Origin: SVFI01 sp045546735
GTDB taxonomy: Bacteria > Bacillota > Clostridia > Lachnospirales > Lachnospiraceae
NCBI GenBank assembly: GCA_045546735.1
Contig: JAZQDJ010000020.1
Coordinates: forward strand, 1-26,939
Length of the DNA stretch: 26,939 nucleotides
Direction of reading: 5' to 3'
In this document: positions 22,719-26,939 of the stretch, piece by piece
Numbering within the stretch: the stretch's first letter is position 1
Layout: each line of letters opens with the position of its first letter
Notes under the pieces: model-generated
Seen by the model: the letters and a program-made list of their open reading frames with translations, nothing else
The model's database searches: none
Told to the model about the DNA's origin: nothing
Translations under genes and position numbers: made by a program

Positions 22719-22823
22719 ATGTCTTGGAAAATGGTTAATTTACAACTTATAAAAGGTTACATTTTTTCCCTTTACGGGGATAGTGCGCCCTTTTTTAGGC
22801 CGATTTGTCATGACATGCTCTAG
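22719..22823 (+). CDS. putative 34-residue leader peptide
   Basis: A short ORF starting MSWKMVNLQLIKGYIFSLYG and ending PICHDML lies between a promoter and the MFS efflux gene. AGAGG sits eight bases before its ATG. It is too small and isolated to be an ordinary gene, but its location fits a regulatory leader peptide of the kind that controls antibiotic-resistance genes through ribosome stalling. Within it are a run of GGGG-to-CCC-TTTTTT (about 22776-22797) that could form a weak terminator, and a perfect 10-bp palindrome TGTCATGACA (22806-22815). The role is inferred from architecture only. Confidence 0.5.
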   Translation: MSWKMVNLQLIKGYIFSLYGDSAPFFRPICHDML

Positions 22824-22871
22824 ATTAAATGTAAATGAGATGTTTTTACAAATGAAATAAAAATGCGCATT

Positions 22872-22916
22872 ATCTCCTTAACCATGATTGAAAAAATGAA
22901 GTTAAGGAGATTTTTT
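22872..22916 (+). promoter_or_regulatory. hairpin sequestering the MFS ribosome site (attenuator)
   Basis: ATCTCCTTAAC (22872-22882) pairs perfectly with GTTAAGGAGAT (22901-22911), closing an 18-nt loop and followed by TTTTTT. The right arm contains the AAGGAG Shine-Dalgarno of the MFS start at 22917. The structure can therefore block translation or terminate transcription until it is disrupted. Confidence 0.7.
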
Positions 22917-24011
22917 ATGTTTAAAATTAAGAAGCAATTATCAAAATTATATACATCATCTATCCTGGGCAATTTATCTTTAACCGGCGCCTGGGTTGCG
23001 ATTTTAGCAGCAAGGGGATACAGCCTTGTGGAAATTGGCATAGCGGAAACGGTATTTCATATCGTAAGTCTGATTTTTGAGATTCCATCCGGTGTTTTGG
23101 CAGATGTTTTCGGAAGAAAGAGGATGCTCCTTGTCAGCACTATAATGGGAATGATTTCGGACGTTGTTATGATTCTTTCCAACAACCTTTTTATGGTATG
23201 CCTGTCCATTGCGTTTCGGGCTTTGAGCTACAATTTTGCATCCGGTTCGGGAGATGCGCTTGCTTATGATTCACTTAAACTGGTCAAGATGGAAAAAGAG
23301 TTTGAAAGATATGAATCCAATCAATTAATGATTTACCGTTTGTGTAGTGGTATATCTACGCTTTGTGCAGGTTTTGCGCTTACCATCGGTTATCGGATCG
23401 CATATGGAACAAGTATTATTACAGGTGTGATACAGATTATGATTTTGTCGTCTCTATACGAGGTTTGTATCGGTGATTCGAAAAAAGATATCGGAAATAA
23501 AATAGGAAGAAAATTAACCGGGTACTTTAAGGAAAGTCTTTCTTTTATAAAAGAAGTACGCGGATGTATGGGATTAATGCTATGTAATTCTTTTGTCGGT
23601 GCCGTGGATATTTTGTTGCTGTTCTTTTTACAGGCAAAGCTTCCGAAATGCGGTATTTCACAGTGGTGGCTGGGATTTGCTTTTTTGTTCATGGAATTGG
23701 GTGGCATTGTCGGCTCAAGATTGATTTTAAAAGTGCAAAAGATTCGATACCGCTGGATATTTATGTTCTCCGTGCTGTTGGTGGCGACAGGGCTATTGGC
23801 TGAACACTCCGGTGTTTGCCTGATTATGACATTGGGTGGTTTCATTGCGGCAATTGGTGATGATGCTTTGCAGGTGCGTACCAATGCCATGTTGCAAGAT
23901 ATGTTTCCTTCTGAGCAGCGTGCTACGCTTACATCCATAGAATCCTTTAGTTTTTCTGTTATTATGATTGTTTTATCACCGCTTGCAGGGTTCTTTTTTA
24001 CTTATTGGTAA
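22917..24011 (+). CDS. MFS efflux transporter, C-terminally short
   Basis: This is a major facilitator superfamily drug-efflux-like protein. The cytoplasmic loop after helix 2 carries motif A (GVLADVFGRKRML). Eleven hydrophobic helices can be counted; the last ends at SPLAGFFFTYW, and the expected twelfth helix and tail are missing. The 364 residues compare with about 390-400 in relatives. The TAA after TYW is followed in frame by a few hydrophobic codons and another stop, suggesting truncation. An ATG at 22863 is in frame but has no ribosome site. AAGGAGA six bases before ATG 22917 decides the start. Expression is probably controlled by the leader peptide and hairpin upstream. The substrate is unknown, and activity after loss of helix 12 is uncertain. 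Confidence 0.85.
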   Translation: MFKIKKQLSKLYTSSILGNLSLTGAWVAILAARGYSLVEIGIAETVFHIVSLIFEIPSGVLADVFGRKRMLLVSTIMGMISDVVMILSNNLFMVCLSIAFRALSYNFASGSGDALAYDSLKLVKMEKEFERYESNQLMIYRLCSGISTLCAGFALTIGYRIAYGTSIITGVIQIMILSSLYEVCIGDSKKDIGNKIGRKLTGYFKESLSFIKEVRGCMGLMLCNSFVGAVDILLLFFLQAKLPKCGISQWWLGFAFLFMELGGIVGSRLILKVQKIRYRWIFMFSVLLVATGLLAEHSGVCLIMTLGGFIAAIGDDALQVRTNAMLQDMFPSEQRATLTSIESFSFSVIMIVLSPLAGFFFTYW

Positions 24012-24021
24012 GCTTTTATCA

Positions 24022-24050
24022 TTGTGGAAAACTTATGAACCCTTTATAAT
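24022..24050 (+). promoter_or_regulatory. CLC-family gene promoter
   Basis: TTGTGG (24022-24027) and a perfect TATAAT (24045-24050) are 17 bp apart, just after the MFS stop. The leader is about 30 nt and has no fluoride riboswitch. Confidence 0.7.
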
Positions 24051-24087
24051 GAATGCAAGAAGTGGAAATATAAGGAGAAATTCAAAA

Positions 24088-25362
24088 GTGAGCAACAAAT
24101 CAGGCGTTGTTTATGAAGAAATAGAAAAGCAAAGTAAAAGGCTATTAGGCTTTTTTAAGTGGATTGTCATTGCGGGCATCATTGGCATAGTTGTAGGTAT
24201 GGTTGGTACTGCGTTTCACTACGGCTTACAATATGTGACGGAATACCGCAATGTGCATCCTTTTGTCATTTTGGGTTTGCCCTTGGGTGGCCTTTTGATT
24301 GTATGGTTATATCATGCAGCAGGAAGAGCTGATGATCAGGGAACTAACAGTGTGATAGCAGCAGTCCGGTCTGAGGAAAGACTTAGATTCCGGACTGCAC
24401 CACTGATTTTTATCAGTAGTATTATTACTCATTTGTTCGGAGGTTCTGCGGGACGAGAAGGAGCAGCACTTCAGATGGGTGGAAGTATTGGTAATGGTAT
24501 CGGTAAGTTTTTCCGCCTCAATGAAAAAGATATGCATGTGGCAGTTATGTGCGGTATGAGTGCTTGTTTCTCAGCACTTTTCGGCACACCCATTGCGGCC
24601 ACCTTTTTTGCCATGGAAGTAGTAAGTGTGGGCATTATGTATTATGCGGCATTGGTTCCCTGTGTGTTCTCCAGTTTAATAGCGGTGGAGATTGCCAGGT
24701 ATTATGGAATCAGAAGTGAGGCTATGTTGATTTCTTATGTGCCGGAGTTTACCATGCGAAACACCGGTAAGATTGTATTGATATCGATTTTATGTGCAGC
24801 ACTCAGTATATTGTTTTGTATCGCTATGCATGCAGCATCAAAGTATACGAAAAAATGGGTACCCAATGCATACGTAAGGATTTTTATATTTGGTATATTA
24901 ATTGTGGCAATACAATTTTTAACCGGATCCACGGATTATATGGGAGCCGGGATGGAGGTTATAGAAAGGGCTATGCACGGGGAGGTAAATCCGGAAGCTT
25001 TTATCTTGAAAATCCTGTTAACTGCCATCACTCTTGGTGTTGGCTTCAAGGGTGGCGAAATTGTTCCGTCGTTCTTTGTAGGTGCCACATTCGGATGTTT
25101 ACTTGCACAACTTCTTGGGATTTCGCCATCTATGTGCGCGGCAGTAGGCATGATTGCCATATTCTGCGGTGTTACCAATAGCCCGATTACATCAATCTTG
25201 CTGGGCTTTGAAATATTTGGTATGGATGGAATTTATTTTATATTGATTGGTGTTGCAGTCAGCTATATGTTGTCGGGATATTATAGTTTGTATCATTCCC
25301 AGAAAATCATGTATTCAAAGTTTGATGCCGAGTATCGGGGGAATATGTTGAATAAAAAATGA
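24088..25362 (+). CDS. CLC-type anion channel/antiporter, possibly CLC-F-like
   Basis: This integral membrane protein of the CLC family moves chloride or fluoride. The gating-glutamate motif GSAGREG is present (E124). The GSGIP anion-binding segment is replaced by GTNSV (85-89). The GxFxP region reads FKGGEIVPSFFVGATFG (G322 onwards). The THLFGGSAGREG and GGE-x-x-P pattern resembles the fluoride-exporting CLC-F clade more than EcClC-type chloride exchangers. No C-terminal CBS domains are present (424 residues). The frame opens earlier, but AAGGAGA nine bases before GTG 24088 marks that GTG as the start. The promoter lies between it and the MFS gene. Its TGA overlaps the ATG of the MBL-fold gene. 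Ion selectivity cannot be settled by eye. Confidence 0.87.
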   Translation: MSNKSGVVYEEIEKQSKRLLGFFKWIVIAGIIGIVVGMVGTAFHYGLQYVTEYRNVHPFVILGLPLGGLLIVWLYHAAGRADDQGTNSVIAAVRSEERLRFRTAPLIFISSIITHLFGGSAGREGAALQMGGSIGNGIGKFFRLNEKDMHVAVMCGMSACFSALFGTPIAATFFAMEVVSVGIMYYAALVPCVFSSLIAVEIARYYGIRSEAMLISYVPEFTMRNTGKIVLISILCAALSILFCIAMHAASKYTKKWVPNAYVRIFIFGILIVAIQFLTGSTDYMGAGMEVIERAMHGEVNPEAFILKILLTAITLGVGFKGGEIVPSFFVGATFGCLLAQLLGISPSMCAAVGMIAIFCGVTNSPITSILLGFEIFGMDGIYFILIGVAVSYMLSGYYSLYHSQKIMYSKFDAEYRGNMLNKK

Positions 25363-25973
25363 CGGATGGGTATGGTGATGTTGTGATAAAACTTTTAAAA
25401 TATGGAAATACCAATACGTTTTTTATCAAAAACGGTTCCGAGGGCTTGTTGTTTGACACGGATTGGGCCGGTACGCTTCCTTTGTTTTATAAGGAGATCA
25501 AGGCTCGGGATATTGCATTTGATGATATCAAATATGTGATGGCAACTCATTATCATCCGGATCACATGGGTTTAATCAGCGAACTGATGACAAAGGGTAT
25601 TCAGCTGATTTTACTTGATGTGCAAAGGGATCATGTACATTATTCGGACGAAATTTTTCGTCGGGATTCCCGATTGCATTACACTCCTATTTGTGAGGAA
25701 CATGCTGTCATTATGACCTGTGAGGAAACAAGAAATTTCTTAAAAGAAATTGGGATAAACGGTGAATGTATACATACCCCCGACCATAGTGATGATAGTA
25801 TTTCGTTGATACTGGATGAAGGGATTGCATTGGTTGGAGATTTGGATCCTATTGATTTTGTAGAGGCATATGAGGAGAATACGGCTCTAAAAAAGAGTTG
25901 GGATCGGGTTTTAAAATTTCGGCCGCATACCGTTTATTATGGGCATGCCAATGAGAAAAGATTTACCGGTTGA
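25359..25973 (+). CDS. MBL-fold metallo-hydrolase
   Basis: This is a cytoplasmic metallo-beta-lactamase-fold enzyme of 204 residues. The metal-binding signature HYHPDHMG gives H-x-H-x-D-H. Further ligands are the histidine in HTPDHSDDS, the aspartate in LVGDLDP and the histidine in YYGHANEK. The set is complete, so it should bind two metals. ATG overlaps the TGA of the CLC gene (ATGA), so translation is coupled; a GTG at 25383 is an alternative start. The fold covers glyoxalase II, beta-lactamases, RNases and quorum-quenching lactonases. The substrate cannot be assigned, but co-expression with an anion transporter is a clue. Confidence 0.88.
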   Translation: MTDGYGDVVIKLLKYGNTNTFFIKNGSEGLLFDTDWAGTLPLFYKEIKARDIAFDDIKYVMATHYHPDHMGLISELMTKGIQLILLDVQRDHVHYSDEIFRRDSRLHYTPICEEHAVIMTCEETRNFLKEIGINGECIHTPDHSDDSISLILDEGIALVGDLDPIDFVEAYEENTALKKSWDRVLKFRPHTVYYGHANEKRFTG

Positions 25974-26008
25974 TTAGAAGATAAGAAAATGAAAAGGAGA
26001 TACTGAAT

Positions 26009-26545
26009 ATGAACGCTTTGACAATATCCTGCATTGCTGTTGCAGGAGCAGGAGTGCTAATTATGTTGATTGGTTTACCCTTTTTCTTTCATGCGTCAGG
26101 TGTGAAAAAGAAGTGTAATAAAACCATTTATGGAAGGGTTGTAGACCACCAATATCTGAAAGGTGGCAACACATATATTACGCCTTTGGTAGAGTATTAT
26201 GTAGATGATGAGAGATACATTGCGTATAGGCATTACAAAGGAGTTACTAAAAAGAAGATGGTAACGTCAAAGGACACCGGTTTATCGGATAAAGATTATT
26301 TGTATGTTTCGGATAAAGACGTGTTACATATTGTAAGGGTAGGCACCATGCATAGTTTTGGAGCGTTGGCTGAAGATATGTGGCCTGTGGGCAGTGAATT
26401 GCCGGTGCTATACAATCCACAAAAACCCAAACAGGCTTTTGTGGAAAAAGTAGTTGTGGTAAGTCAGATAGCAGGTATTGTATTAGTGTGTGTCGGATGC
26501 GGTATTATGCTTTTGGCGGGGATTATTTTTTGTTTGCTTGCTTAA
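26009..26545 (+). CDS. DUF3592-like membrane protein
   Basis: This protein of unknown function has an N-terminal helix (about 5-28), a C-terminal helix (about 151-176) and a roughly 115-residue domain between them. The domain (IYGRVVDHQYLKG, PLVEYYVDDERY, GSELPVLYNPQKPKQAFV) resembles DUF3592, a beta-rich domain with a signature like V-x-Y-x-V-x-G-x-x-Y and V-x-Y-x-P-x-x-P. Its middle is unusually long and lysine-rich (KGVTKKKMVTSKDTG). AAGGAGA is eight bases before ATG. A further membrane protein follows after 40 bp, probably in the same unit. Confidence 0.7.
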   Translation: MNALTISCIAVAGAGVLIMLIGLPFFFHASGVKKKCNKTIYGRVVDHQYLKGGNTYITPLVEYYVDDERYIAYRHYKGVTKKKMVTSKDTGLSDKDYLYVSDKDVLHIVRVGTMHSFGALAEDMWPVGSELPVLYNPQKPKQAFVEKVVVVSQIAGIVLVCVGCGIMLLAGIIFCLLA

Positions 26546-26585
26546 GTAGTAAATAATTGGTTCTGTGTGAGGGAGAGTCGGAATA

Positions 26586-26939
26586 ATGGATAGAAGTCCC
26601 ATTAAAAATTTAGTTTATACATTTTTCCACTGGTTCTTAGTGGTAGCGCTCAGTGCAATTTCATTTTTTGTGCAGTATGCATTTATGACTGATACAGGAG
26701 AATCTTATAGTGGCTTCTTTTTTGCGGGAAGTATTTATTCTATTAATTATTTTATGTATTTCATAGGTGTTGTCTTGTTTTTTGCAGGCTTTTATATGAT
26801 TTGGAAAAAATACTTGGTAGTGGATTGGAATGGATTTCATGGGCAGTGTCTATTATGGAAAGTGAGTTATTTGCTTATTGCAACTGTGGCATTAGCGGCA
26901 ATCTTTGTAGTTGCCTTGTTAGTGATGTTGTGTTATACA
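26586..26939 (+). CDS. membrane protein, truncated by the window edge
   Basis: An open frame of 118 codons starts at ATG 26586 (GGGAG upstream) and has no stop before the window ends. It encodes MDRSPIKNLVYTFFHWFLVV and then at least three hydrophobic helices (about 13-33, 50-72 and 93-117) joined by short loops; aromatic residues are frequent. It is probably a polytopic membrane protein co-transcribed with the DUF3592-like gene. No family is recognised, and only the N-terminal part is visible. Confidence 0.6.
   Translation, partial: MDRSPIKNLVYTFFHWFLVVALSAISFFVQYAFMTDTGESYSGFFFAGSIYSINYFMYFIGVVLFFAGFYMIWKKYLVVDWNGFHGQCLLWKVSYLLIATVALAAIFVVALLVMLCYT

Noticed and set aside
22863..22916. ATG 22863 as the MFS start
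   Set aside because: No ribosome site precedes it. The AAGGAGA before ATG 22917 is clear, and the 18 extra residues lie over the hairpin.
24051..24087. Fluoride riboswitch before the CLC gene
   Set aside because: The leader is about 30 nt, too short, and none of the conserved crcB-motif sequence is visible.

Overview
The window looks like a chromosomal segment of a low-GC anaerobic Firmicute, most likely a gut Lachnospiraceae-type Clostridium. Pointers are the oxygen-sensitive class III ribonucleotide reductase, a flavin reductase-rubredoxin fusion (high-molecular-weight rubredoxin), a streptococcal/clostridial-type tryptophanyl-tRNA synthetase (GDRPTG signature), an Rpn-family nuclease with a Gly-Arg-Glu-Glu repeat tail, strong AGGAGG-like ribosome sites and vegetative promoters with 17-bp spacers. 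No tRNA, rRNA, CRISPR array, insertion sequence or integrase was recognised.

Layout. 0.2-3.7 kb: an Rpn nuclease, a zinc-ribbon/membrane/leucine-rich-repeat protein and a translationally coupled histidine phosphatase. 3.7-6.1 kb: trpS and cysK, separated by a hairpin, then a small membrane protein and a strong terminator. 6.1-6.7 kb: a gene-free stretch with an AT-rich, motif-iterating half and an abruptly GC-rich half carrying a 34-bp direct repeat. 6.7-9.7 kb: a YtrA-type GntR regulator, ABC ATPase, ABC-2 permease and a divergent RsmH-type methyltransferase, closed by a bidirectional terminator. 9.7-11.1 kb (minus): an RsmF-type rRNA m5C methyltransferase, divergent from a 1-phosphofructokinase/M18 aminopeptidase pair through overlapping promoters. 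13.4-14.2 kb (minus): a GDPD phosphodiesterase whose 3' end overlaps the aminopeptidase gene. 14.3-16.0 kb: Hrb-type flavin reductase-rubredoxin and a TPR lipoprotein. 16.0-20.0 kb: paired NrdR-box-like sites, a strong promoter, nrdD with a fused C-terminal redoxin, a degenerate NUDIX protein and pyrF. This is a nucleotide-supply block.

20.1-26.9 kb is more accessory in character: a lipoprotein, a glycine-zipper-like membrane peptide, orphan proteins, a frame-disrupted ORF, a drug-efflux-like MFS gene lacking its last helix and preceded by a leader-peptide/hairpin region, a CLC-type anion transporter, a coupled MBL-fold hydrolase, a DUF3592-like protein and a membrane protein cut by the window edge.

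The strongest points for follow-up are the NrdR-box pair upstream of a redoxin-fused nrdD without adjacent nrdG, the degenerate NUDIX gene between nrdD and pyrF, the leader/attenuator upstream of the truncated MFS gene, and the GC-rich repeat island. All functional statements are by reading motifs; no database search was run.
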